NCBI GenBank assembly: GCA_031216915.1
Contig: CM062294.1
Location: forward strand, 161,589,455 to 161,653,454
DNA: 64,000 bases
Direction of reading: 5' to 3'
From: Pictodentalium vernedei
Taxonomy: Eukaryota > Mollusca > Scaphopoda > Dentaliida > Dentaliidae
This document shows positions 55,172 to 64,000 of this stretch, piece by piece. The notes beneath the pieces are model-generated. The model searched no databases. It had not been told where the DNA came from and saw only the letters and a program-made list of their open reading frames with translations. Position 1 is the first letter of the stretch. The number at the start of each line of letters is the position of its first letter. Both the position numbers and the translations under genes were made by a program.

Positions 55172-56431
55172 ATTAGAGAGTTTTGAAGAATATAAATTTT
55201 CGTAAAAAGATTTTTGCTCGGTTAGAATCTCATGTATATTAGTAATTTCCGATCCATCATCCTTTATTAACTTAGGGATAGTTTTTTTCCGTATAATGTC
55301 TTTTTTCCAAGTTGCAGAAATACTTGGTTGGTTTTTCCCCTCTATTTTCCATTTTAGTTTTGTTCTCATTATTATTCCCTGAAGCTTTTTATCCCTAATG
55401 GTTTTAAGTTCCTTTTCAAGTGATCTCATTTCTTCTGACACTGACTCATCCCCGCTGTCGAGCTCAGTATTCAGAACTTTTAAGTGATCTTCTATTTCTT
55501 GTAGCCTTTTGTCCGCCTTACGTTTTACAGAAGAGAAGTATGCTATACTTTTCCCTCTTATCATAATTTTTAGTGTTTCCCAAAGAAGCTGATTATTTAT
55601 AGTATAACTTCCTGTGTTATCATTTGTATATTGGTCTATTGTTTCAGCTATAACTTGTTCAATAGCAGTTGCATAGTCTCGATCACTGAGTAGGTTGTTT
55701 TTAAACTTCCAAATGCCTTTCCCCCGGGGATGGTTATCAAAAGATAGTTTTATGCTTATTGGGTTATGGTCGGATCGGTATCTAGTGTGGATTTCTGCCT
55801 TTTGAAAAAAGAGTTGCAAGTCTGATGATAAAGAATGTAGTCTAATCTCGCCATTTTATTTATTTTCAGGTCCTCTCCAAGTATAACGTTTTTCCTCTAT
55901 ATTTTCTAAACGCCAGACATCAAATAAGTCAAATTTTTCCATTAAATTCTTTATTTTTGTATTTGCTTTTTAGTTGTTTTTTTGCTTATATTTAATTGTG
56001 TCTTTTTCGTAATCTTGTGGAACGTTCCAATCCCCTCCTATTATGATTGAATCATTACCCATGCTTTCGATTTTAGAGAATAATTCATCATAGAATTGTG
56101 GTCTATCATCCTTGGTACCATAGACAACTGAAAGGGTTAATCTTGATCCTTGATGGTAGCGTCCAGAATAATAAAATTCCCAGTCTTATCTGAAACACGT
56201 TTTGAAAAAGTATTTTTGAAAAGTATAGCCACGCCTCTCCTTCAGCTTGAGTGAGAACAGAATACAGCCTCATAATCCCATTCACTCCTCCAACAGTTTT
56301 CCACTTTCTTGCTCGAATGCGTATCTACCAGAAAAGTTATATCAAATTTGTCCCTGCATCGAGAAAACATGTCTCGTCGTTTATAAGAATCGGAAGATAA
56401 GACACGGCAGTCCTATTATTATGCTAGCCAT

Positions 56432-58593
56432 TTTGGATGAAGTTATGTGTAGAACTGAAAGTATATTTGCAGCTACTATGTTGTGAATTATTCATTTCTC
56501 CATTTTTAAACTTGCATTTCTGTACAGAACAGTACATGAAAAGCCCCATGAATCTGCAAGGTTTGTTCCTAACACAAACATTGCTTTTCTGTGCAAAATT
56601 GTCATGAGAAAATCGATTAGATCTGAAATTTAAAGTTTTATCTGTAACAAAAAGGTAATAACAAACAGTAACAAAAGTGAACTCATATTACTTCCGGTTT
56701 TCTCAACAAAACTCCCACCCGTTATTGATATTTACTGAAGGCAGAAATATTTGCTCCTTTCCGCAGAACAGTCATCCCATGAACGACCCATCACGCGGTT
56801 TGGCCAACATGGGACAACAGCGAAACCGATATACAACACGTACATCACCCAAAGTATGACTTTAAAGTCCTGTATATATCGACAAAAATATTAAGCAATG
56901 TTTCAGCCGATGGATCTCCAGGTTAAACTCGGAGGTCCATCGTCTGCAACTTTACTTGTGCTTATCATGCTTCACAAACAAATTTGCAGTTTTTGTTCGG
57001 GTGGAATTCCCACTCCGCGGGCGATCCAGCAACAACCCACCCTCCACGTACTGTATGCGTATTCACTGTTGCTTCAAATATTTTTTTTTTTGTTTTTTTT
57101 TTTTTTGGGGGGGGGGGTGGGGCAAAAATTCCTGGAGAGTGTTACTGGCTCAACAATGCGCTCAACGATGGCATTCTTTTACGGCTACCAATCATATCTA
57201 CAGTGATTTTGTAACTTGTTCTGAATGCACCTTTATGTTTATAGATCTATTTCAGGTTTTTGCGTTCTCAGAGTTTGTGCCCTGGTGATGCCATCTTTTG
57301 GAGGCCTTGCTGACAATAGACCAAGGCGACTGGGCAGTGATTTCTATTCAGATCCTGGCTGCCTTAACTGGCAGCTAAAATGTGACTAGAAATCACTTCT
57401 AAGCACTTGGACACATGTTTTATTGTAGTCCGATGCCAATTCATGACAACTGCCCAGTCCACTGAGGGTTTAACAATACTGAAAAACGAGTCAGTCGTTT
57501 CTTTCCTGAATATGGATCTTTCAACTGTTATTATACCTCAACGGGGACTTGTATATAATTCATACGGGCTCGATATTCAGCGATTGGTACGGTTTGGTTT
57601 TTCGGTAATAATAAATAGTACCAGATGTCGGCCACCGATGTGTCGCGGTTCTCAGGTGGAGAAGGCCTTGGTTACTCCTGAGCTCCCAATTCCCTTTTTG
57701 TTCCCAAGATTCGTATCTTCTCCCAACACTCGGAGTCGATGTGCTTGATGACATTCCTTGCCCCCCCCCCCCCCATTCCTCCCAAACTGTCCAGTAAGCA
57801 TATTAACCCTAACATTTGTATCACCCAAATAACTACATGCCCTTCTTTCCTGCATCCCACTTCCCCATTATAATCAAAATAACTATAATTCCAATAGACT
57901 GGTATTTTGGGCATTTTAGTAGAACGTGCTCGAGGGTCTACACCACACCTAATTACACATCTGGCACTCCTGTTCAATGGTTGTACCAATGTCCTCTATT
58001 CGAGTTACCGCGGCCTCAGCTTGAACAAATAGTGACCCCGCCCACCCCCCTCAAAAAAAAAACAAAAAAAAAACAAAGAAAAATGTTGCCACCAAAGTAC
58101 TCTTCAAAACTGGGTTCTCTTTGTAAAGCAGGCTATCCAATGATCTCTTTGATTTAACCTCCTCTCGCCAATTAAGGTTACCATCGTCCATGACGTTTTC
58201 TTTGCCGATTGTTTTACCCTGGGTTGAAAAAAATCGTCAGAGAACGACATCCTCACGATATCGGTATCGTTTTGGTTTTCAATATATTGCTCATCTCTAG
58301 TGTTAATGCTGCCAGCACCTCAGAATGGGGGGGGGGGGGGGGGGTGTTCATGCGATAGAATAGAGGGGGGTTGAAAAAAAAAGACAAACTATCTCTGCGG
58401 TCGAGGGAGTGTGATTATCGTGCTTATCTTGGGGCCTAACTGTGCTTCATGCAATCGGTTCATATAATAACATTACACTGTAATTTATCTACCGGCTCTT
58501 GTGAGTTCTCGCTGAGACCAATCAGTAGAAAAGTTACAGTATGCAGATAAAGAAAATGTTGTCGGCAATGGAGTGGAAAGAATAGAAAGAAGT
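56432..58593. other. Tx1 inter-ORF spacer, copy 3
   Basis: Counterpart of 16,120-18,356. It keeps the segment that unit 2 lost (near 57,285-57,600). The G and T runs near 57,084-57,121, C run near 57,761-57,774 and G run near 58,327-58,344 again differ in length from the other copies. Confidence 0.6.
57606..58157 (-). mobile_element. LINE-C 3' fragment in the Tx1 spacer, copy 3
   Basis: Same fragment as in units 1 and 2, so this insertion is older than all the duplications in the window. Confidence 0.8.
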
Positions 58594-59479
58594 TTAAAGT
58601 CGAGCGATATTGTCAATGTTGTCATATATATCAAACTTCAGTCTTCTTCCGTTTTTCAGTTTTCCCCAAATATGTCCGTTACGGTGGTAGGCTGATTCAA
58701 TATCCTTATGCTGGTAATGTATATGTATAAGGCTAGAATGCAATGCTGTTAAACCGTCAGTTATTTTTACACCAGTTTTGGGATCATTGTTTTTCATCGT
58801 TTTGGTGGAGACCATTTTTTCAACAACACAGCATCTCCCAGTTCCTTCTTGTAAAATTTAACAAGCACCGGTGGTGGACCGTTCTTATTTCTAGAGGGCA
58901 GGCGGTGAATTGCTTGAATATCGTCCGCATTTATGTTCCGTTGGGAGTCTGTCGAACCAACTAAATTGCAGAACTTATTTACCAGTCGCTCGTCTGGCTC
59001 CTCCGCCCAGTCTAGCACCTTCAGGTTGTACTTCCTGGAATACTGCTCATTCTTGTTGGATGATCGAATGGCGTTGGTCGCTTTCTCATCAATGTCTTCT
59101 ATTCTTCCACGAAGGGTTCCATTTTTATTCCTGAGCAGCTCCACTTCTTTTTTTTAAATATTGGTTTTCGGACACTGCAGCAGCTAATCTTTCTTCAAAC
59201 CTTTTCTTTAAATCCTTCAGGTTTTGTTGGATGAATAATTCAAGTTCAGCTTGAGAATGTTAAAGTTTGTATCAATACTGCTGTTTACAATTTTGCGAAC
59301 ATCATCTGATGAAGGCAAACAGGTCATTTTCATAGAAAGTTTTTCGATTTTATCGGAAAGCTCTGTCATTCCCGGGTTAAGTTAGTGTCATCACAGCTTT
59401 GTTCTGACGATGATTTACGTCCACATTTGAAAGGTTTACTTGCAGACGTGCTACCTTTTACAGATCTTGCTTGTGACAT
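58594..59479 (-). pseudogene. Tx1 ORF1, copy 3 (best preserved)
   Basis: The frame 58,794-59,144 reads from the coiled coil (ELLRNKNGTLRGRIEDIDEK) through RKYNLKVLDWAEEPDERLVN to INADDIQAIHRLPSRNKNGP and VLVKFYKKELGDAVLLKK, a good RRM. A second frame gives the C-terminal domain (HSSLIHIHYQHKD, GKLKNGRRLKFDIYDNIDNI) up to the stop. Frameshifts remain near 59,366 and 58,810. Confidence 0.87.
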
Positions 59480-59951
59480 TTCTTCTTTAACCGTTAACCC
59501 AAGCTGAAACGTGGATCGATGTTGCAGAAGGTGTGAACTGAATCTTGTTCTGTGAGTAGCTCTCACAGGGTGTAATTTTATAAACAACGCTGTGACGTTC
59601 GAAATAAGGAAACATCGTCACAAAAAAACCTAAAAAGACAAGACCTCACCACGGAAAGAACATTCTGACACACCGAGGCAGTCTATATATCTAATTTCAT
59701 CCACATGTTTAAAATTGAAGGCGATCTAGAATATGGTGGGAGTTTCTAGGAACTTTGTTTCACAGAAACAATTCAAACAGCCATCTCATATTAACAGCAA
59801 CCGCACTATCCACAAAAAACAAAAATTCACATTCAATGTTCATTATTTTTTTAATTTTTGTCTCAAAAACATAACTTATGACTAGTCATTGGAACGAGCT
59901 CGTTCTAATGAGGTGTCACAGCTATGTTCTGAGGCAACAAAAAATATAGTA

Positions 59952-60053
59952 TATACCCATAGTAACTTGGTGTGCCAAATGTTCACCACTCGCAGGTAAC
60001 ACAACTTCACCACGAGTAGTGAACATTTGGTATACAAAGCTACTTTGGGTATA
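59952..60053. repeat. Large foldback, copy 3 (shortened)
   Basis: The same outer and middle arms as 20,782-20,918, but the inner stem and GC-rich centre are reduced to CGCAGGTAACACAACTTCAC. Confidence 0.85.
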
Positions 60054-60331
60054 TTTTGTTTATACCATGATCGTCAGATTGTTAAGAGTCGTTATTATTG
60101 TTTCTCGTTTTTACTGAGCAGCAGCCGTAAATACGTTCGAAATTGTTTTTATTTCCATGAGGATCGGTGGGCGGTACTTCCGCTGTCAGTTTTATCACCG
60201 AAACGAAATTAAAAACGAAAGAGGACCGTTTTCATTTTAACAACATAATAACATACTATTTCGAGTTATGGATGCCTTATTAACATGAGACAATGCACGT
60301 TTGTTAATATTTGGTGTTTTATGGGGTAAAC

Positions 60332-60649
60332 TCATTTAAAAACGTAATAAATAATTGCCACTTTCATTTCATTCTTCGCGAGGCGACGTGCGATAAATTT
60401 AGACAAGTTCGCATTCAGGTCGACGTCACCAAAGGTCAACTTGGATGTAGATCCACTGTAGGTGTAAATTTTAACTACTGAAATCCCATTGCTGACGTGT
60501 TCACCACGGATGGTGTGTAAAGCTAAAAGTTTTGCCATAGGCTTTCCATGTATAGTAGAATAGGTAATCATGGCATAAATATAGTTATTGAGTGATTTTG
60601 TTTGCAAGTGCTGCCTGTTTTTCATGTTAGGTAAAGGGTTAACACACAT
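60332..60649 (-). CDS. Hypothetical protein, copy 3 paralogue
   Basis: 105-residue counterpart of 21,185-21,520. It retains LTFGDVDLNANLSKFIARRL exactly and differs elsewhere by single residues (for example SEMIVAI to NEMKVAI). No family is recognised. Confidence 0.25.
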   Translation of the reverse strand: MCVNPLPNMKNRQHLQTKSLNNYIYAMITYSTIHGKPMAKLLALHTIRGEHVSNGISVVKIYTYSGSTSKLTFGDVDLNANLSKFIARRLAKNEMKVAIIYYVFK

Positions 60650-61138
60650 CTTTTATGATCGCAGTATTGCAAGAGTTTTGAGTTTTAGAGATTTTGATAC
60701 TTGGGGCGAATATCACTGTTATGTATGTCACACGCCATGCTCAAATTCTGCGAAAAAATTTATACCATATTTAAAACCATTCACTGTGTGAATAAGAAAC
60801 ATGAGGTAATTATTTGCAACAAGCTATTAACTGAAAATGGAATATGTTTTCATTCTGGGAATTCACTTCAAGAAAGATTTACGAAATCCAGTGTAATAAC
60901 TCCGCCAGTTTCTGGAATCCTGCATCTAAGGAAACATGCAACCAACTAACCATGTGCATTTTCAGCAGCCTTATTCAGTGTATATTGTCATGTATATATT
61001 TGAGTTATGACAGCCTATCAAATTATCCTGTGCATTGTCTATGAACAGTCAGTGTACATTAGCTTACCAACCGACTCTGTATATCGTACATGGTTAGTCA
61101 CTCCATTCTTTCATCTTGTAAATAAGATCATCTCAGTT

Positions 61139-61472
61139 ATGCGGGAAAAAGGTGGCTCAGTGGTTACGCCATTGGACTTCAAACCGAAATGTCCACGATT
61201 CTATCCCCGCCATAGGTAACTGCCTTGTGCCCTTGGGCAACGCACTTAATCCCGATTGCCTAGGGATGCACCTGGCGCTGTTGATGGTGCACTTCATCAA
61301 TTGTAAACCATGCACGTGTGGAGTTAGTACACTGGGGAGTCTGATGGTCGCTCGCCGTTATTCGCTGGTTCTCTCCGGGTACTCCAGCTCTCTCCGACCA
61401 TAAAACTGTCCAATTCGAGGTGACCCTGGCTGTAGAACGTGTCTTTAAGTCCCAATAAATAAAGAAATAGAT
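61139..61472 (+). mobile_element. tRNA-headed SINE, T3 copy
   Basis: Same insertion as 40,918-41,248; head AAAGGTGGCTCAGTGGTTACG and the same tail domain (GGTTCTCTCCGGGTACTCCA) and AATAAA tail. Confidence 0.88.
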
Positions 61473-61562
61473 CCATATTTTGTGACAAACCCTGTGTATT
61501 GCAGAGCTACAGCGAGTGTACATTTTCAGCCTGTGTGTGTTACTCATGTCACCATGTTTTTT

Positions 61563-61606
61563 TTAACCAGAAAGTGTTACTAACCCTAGTCACTCTTTCT
61601 GGTTAT
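61563..61606. repeat. Hairpin AACCAGAAAGTG / CACTCTTTCTGGTT, T3
   Basis: Counterpart of 41,337-41,382. T3 lacks the SINE that follows it in T2. Confidence 0.75.
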
Positions 61607-61848
61607 AAACAATTTCATTTTTAACCGAGTAAATAATCGAATGTACTGCACATCCTTCGTGTAAATCAGTAAATGTCACTTATATCATTTTCTCTACCCA
61701 ACCTAATGGCCCAAACCAGCCAGTACTTTGCTCAAAAAGCGTTCTAACCCAACATAACCCTTTAAACCCGAGCGGCCGATTTTCCGAGCCAGAAGCATGA
61801 TACGGCATAATTTCCTGAAGTAGGATGGTTGCCAAGTGTATGGGTGGG

Positions 61849-61914
61849 GTAGACCAATTAATATTTTCAACGTGCAGCGCCATGGCTGCACGTTGAAAAT
61901 ATTAATTGGTCTAC
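61849..61914. repeat. Long hairpin, T3
   Basis: Same arms as 42,067-42,132. The centre is GCCATGGC, so the stem reads through to a nearly loopless palindrome. Confidence 0.9.
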
Positions 61915-62567
61915 CCCGAAATAATAAATGTGGACTCTTCCAATTGCTGTCATTCAACTGACATGGAAGATACCACCAGGGTTCAAAGGGTAAAGACCCC
62001 CGCCACTCACTGGAATGGATTATGGATTATCAATAGTCGTTTTTTAGTGAATTTCAAAAAAAAGGTAAACATATTCAAGTTTCAATTAGTATCTTGTTTT
62101 CCATTGTTTTCTTTCTATGGTGAATGTACTCCAAAGGGTTTTTTGTGCGTAAAGTATCAAGTAGCTGTGACGTCGGAACTTTACTCAGACTCAGACTCCG
62201 CCTCAGACGTTATGATACAGTGATTCCATCAAAGTAAACTGGTCGTATCATTTTGTATGACAGTAAACTTCTCGAGTGTCAGTATGTATATACTTGTTTC
62301 AATATGTAGCTCATATTCCCTCATTTAGAAATAATTTTAACCCTTTACCTATCAAGAATAACAAACGCAACTTGCAACCTCAATGAATACCTTATAGCAC
62401 ATCATTGGTACGAGGCTGTAAACCTCGTTCCAATGAGGGATAACAAGCTTTGTTTTTGAAGCAAACCATTAAAAACAAACCAAAATTTGAATGGCAATTT
62501 TTTGTGAATAGCATTGTTGAGCGTTTAGTCTGTTATGTAAGGTAAACGGCTAAAAGAAACAATGTGA

Positions 62568-62968
62568 ATAATAATAATAACTCTTTGGCCAGCCGCTGAT
62601 TTGTCGCGGTCCTCTTAAGAGAAGGCCATCATTCCCCCTGCACCCCACCCCGTCTTCCTCTCCTCTCCTCCCAGCATTCAGATATAAACTGCTTAATAGT
62701 GTCCCTCACTTCCTCTTTTTCAATTTCTTCAATAAGCATTCCTACCCTCTCCCTCGTGTCCCCCTTCAGCCATCTATCCTTTGTTTCTTCACCCCAGTTC
62801 TGCATTATTCTTCCAGTAAATTTTATTCTATGAGGTATATACTGTGGGCATTCCAAGAGAAAATGTTCCAGGGTCTCCACTACTCCAGAGTGGCACATTT
62901 GGCATCCCTTTTCCCCATCTCTCCCAATTTTTCCCCGAAGCTCCAGTGATCTTGATCTCAGTTTGAAA
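62568..62968 (-). mobile_element. LINE-C, young 5'-truncated insertion, T3 only
   Basis: T0 shows the empty site (AATGTGAAATATGTGGAACT near 1,013). The inserted piece reads on the minus strand, ends in (ATT)n at its left edge, and is very similar to the insertion at 19,442. A TGAA next to both edges may be a 4-bp target duplication. Confidence 0.92.
62629..62967 (-). CDS. LINE-C ORF2 C-terminus, open frame (partial)
   Basis: About 113 codons from LRSRSLELRGKIGRDGEKGC through the CQMCHSGVVETLEHFLLECP zinc motif to the natural stop (RRGGVQGE). It differs from the frame at 19,443-20,315 by a few residues only. The upstream codons of the reading frame belong to the host flank. Confidence 0.8.
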   Translation of the reverse strand, partial: FKLRSRSLELRGKIGRDGEKGCQMCHSGVVETLEHFLLECPQYIPHRIKFTGRIMQNWGEETKDRWLKGDTRERVGMLIEEIEKEEVRDTIKQFISECWEERRGRRGGVQGE

Positions 62969-63390
62969 TGTGTGGAACTTTCACAACAATCCATTACAGC
63001 GTCACAATGCAAGAAAACTGTCGACGACTTTCTTTAAAAAAATGAATTCAGCTCTGAATGAGGTTTAACATGTCATTTGTACGATGCTATTTTTGGTTCT
63101 AAAGAAGACAAAATGCAATGAGATAACAAAAGGAAAGCCAATAAGTCGATAATGCATGGGAGAGGTGTCTCACATTCCAACTGATCTGGGTTCCTTGAAT
63201 AACCTTTAGCATCCTCTTTGTCTAGAATGTCCGTTTAAATTCTTCCGGCTGGAGTTGAAAAAAAAACTCCAATGTAAATTCATTCAGAGAAAATATTGAC
63301 GTGACAACCTTACCAGTTTCGGTAAATTCCCTGGTTAACCCTTCCAACACACTCGAATTTTATTAAGTAATCTTCCATGTGTTAACACTG

Positions 63391-63545
63391 AAGTATATTG
63401 CAATTGCAGTTTTCCCTTTTATTATAATTTTTTTTTTATTTTTATTTTTATTAATCATCATTCATATCTCAAGAACTCGCGTAGGGCCGAATAGGACTCT
63501 TACAAATTTCGTCCAACCTTGTCACTAACACACCAACACTCTTTA
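63391..63545. other. T-rich spacer
   Basis: T and AT runs; no gene or known repeat recognised. Confidence 0.4.
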
Positions 63546-64000
63546 CCTGAAATTCTTATTATCACAACTCCTCCGAACGACATACCGAGTTCGGATTTGT
63601 CCCTTATATTAGCCTCTGTGTCTAGTATATTCTGTGCAAAAATGATAGGGGTCCAACATCCGGTTCGGGAGATCTGAAGGCGTCGACAATTTGGCAACGC
63701 TCTTTAGCGAAAACTTTTGTTATCGCTACTCTTCCCGAACAGCTTGAAATATCGAGCTCGGATTTGTTTTCATGTACGTGGGGTAAATGCTGTGCAGAAA
63801 TGATAAGGGTTAGTCTTACAGTTCGGGGGATACTATGGGTTGAATATTTTGACCATAGCATTTAAGGCTTTTTACATGAAATATTTGTTATCGCTTTTCC
63901 TCGAAACGGCTTGACCTGTCGATTTCGCACTTTTTTTTCATTATGTGCGCCAACATGTTTGGGATATTCAGTCTAAAATTGGCAGGGTTTTTCCGGTTCA
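63546..64000. repeat. Diverged tandem array, period about 165 bp, running off the window
   Basis: Repeats start near 63,546 (ACCTGAAATTCTTATTATCA), 63,708 (AGCGAAAACTTTTGTTATCG) and 63,876 (ACATGAAATATTTGTTATCG). Each continues with CGAGCTCGGATTTGT-like and GGTCNNNNTTCCGGTTC-like motifs. Confidence 0.75.

Larger units (their letters stand above)
48716..56431 (-). pseudogene. Tx1 ORF2, copy 3, interrupted by two insertions
   Basis: From 56,431: endonuclease start, then RYRSDHNPISIKLSF (intact endonuclease His motif, lost in units 1 and 2). A 216-codon linker frame (55,169-55,819) is followed by the TIR element, NNKTPGSDGFSAEFY, the SINE, the WRPISLINVDIKI region, RGVRQGDPLSPYIFILGVEI (motif B), and palm and thumb pieces. 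The C-terminal frame 48,716-49,060 (FFECSVAKTVLLNFWEHLKD) ends the protein. Several frameshifts. The endonuclease start has lost a few codons (IIIGLPC). Confidence 0.9.
48690..59690 (-). mobile_element. Tx1/L1-type LINE, copy 3 (diverged, 3' end kept)
   Basis: The same element as in units 1 and 2, but more diverged and with the 3' part of ORF2 that they lack (48,716-49,345). It is interrupted by the 5S-headed SINE and by the 3.5-kb TIR element. Removing these leaves about 7 kb, a normal size for this class. Confidence 0.9.
59691..63390 (+). repeat. Flank segment T3
   Basis: Matches the unit ends (from TATATCTAATTTCATCCACA) up to about 60,925, then T2, then T0 up to about 63,350. It holds one SINE, three hairpins and a LINE-C insertion. 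It is more diverged than units 1 and 2 are from each other. Confidence 0.85.

Noticed and set aside
1-64000. LTR retrotransposon or endogenous virus
   Set aside because: No long terminal direct repeats, gag, protease, integrase or envelope motifs were seen; all reverse transcriptases are of LINE type.

Overview
The window comes from a eukaryotic, most likely marine-invertebrate, nuclear genome; the species cannot be fixed by eye. It is AT-rich and almost free of host coding sequence. It is packed with APE-endonuclease LINEs, tRNA-headed and 5S-rRNA-headed SINEs, foldback repeats and tandem arrays with monomers of about 160 bp. No intact host gene was found; every recognisable protein belongs to a mobile element.

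Layout. 1-2,090 is a flanking segment (T0). 2,091-21,790 and 21,791-40,472 are two head-to-tail copies of a unit of about 19 kb (units 1 and 2). Each holds, in order, anonymous DNA, a tRNA-SINE, a foldback, a fragment of an (ATT)-tailed LINE (here LINE-C), an orphan ORF1 start, a broken CR1/Jockey-like LINE (LINE-A, plus strand), and a broken L1/Tx1-type LINE (minus strand) whose reverse transcriptase is split by a 5S-headed SINE. 40,473-40,700 looks like the scar of a third unit that collapsed. 40,701-42,697 is flank T2. 42,822-48,362 carries four different tandem arrays plus a SINE fragment. 48,690-59,690 is an older, more diverged Tx1 copy that keeps the element's 3' end. 59,691-63,390 is flank T3, related to T0 and T2, and the window ends in another tandem array.

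The most interesting item is a 3.5-kb element at 51,647-55,171 that sits inside the Tx1 ORF2 of copy 3 only. It has long imperfect terminal inverted repeats and a 3-bp ATT target duplication. Its main gene is nearly intact and encodes a PIN/FEN1-like domain followed by a cysteine-rich CXC (tesmin/TSO1-like) domain. No standard DDE transposase is visible. Both ends carry inverted copies of a short CxxC-type coding segment.

The units make a useful mutation record. LINE-A and Tx1 lesions shared by units 1 and 2 predate the 19-kb duplication. Copy-specific changes came later: a LINE-C insertion in unit 1, a templated foldback with a deletion in unit 2, and a SINE insertion in T2. Copy 3 serves as the outgroup. 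The near-identity of units 1 and 2 could also reflect two haplotypes joined in the assembly; this cannot be settled from the sequence.
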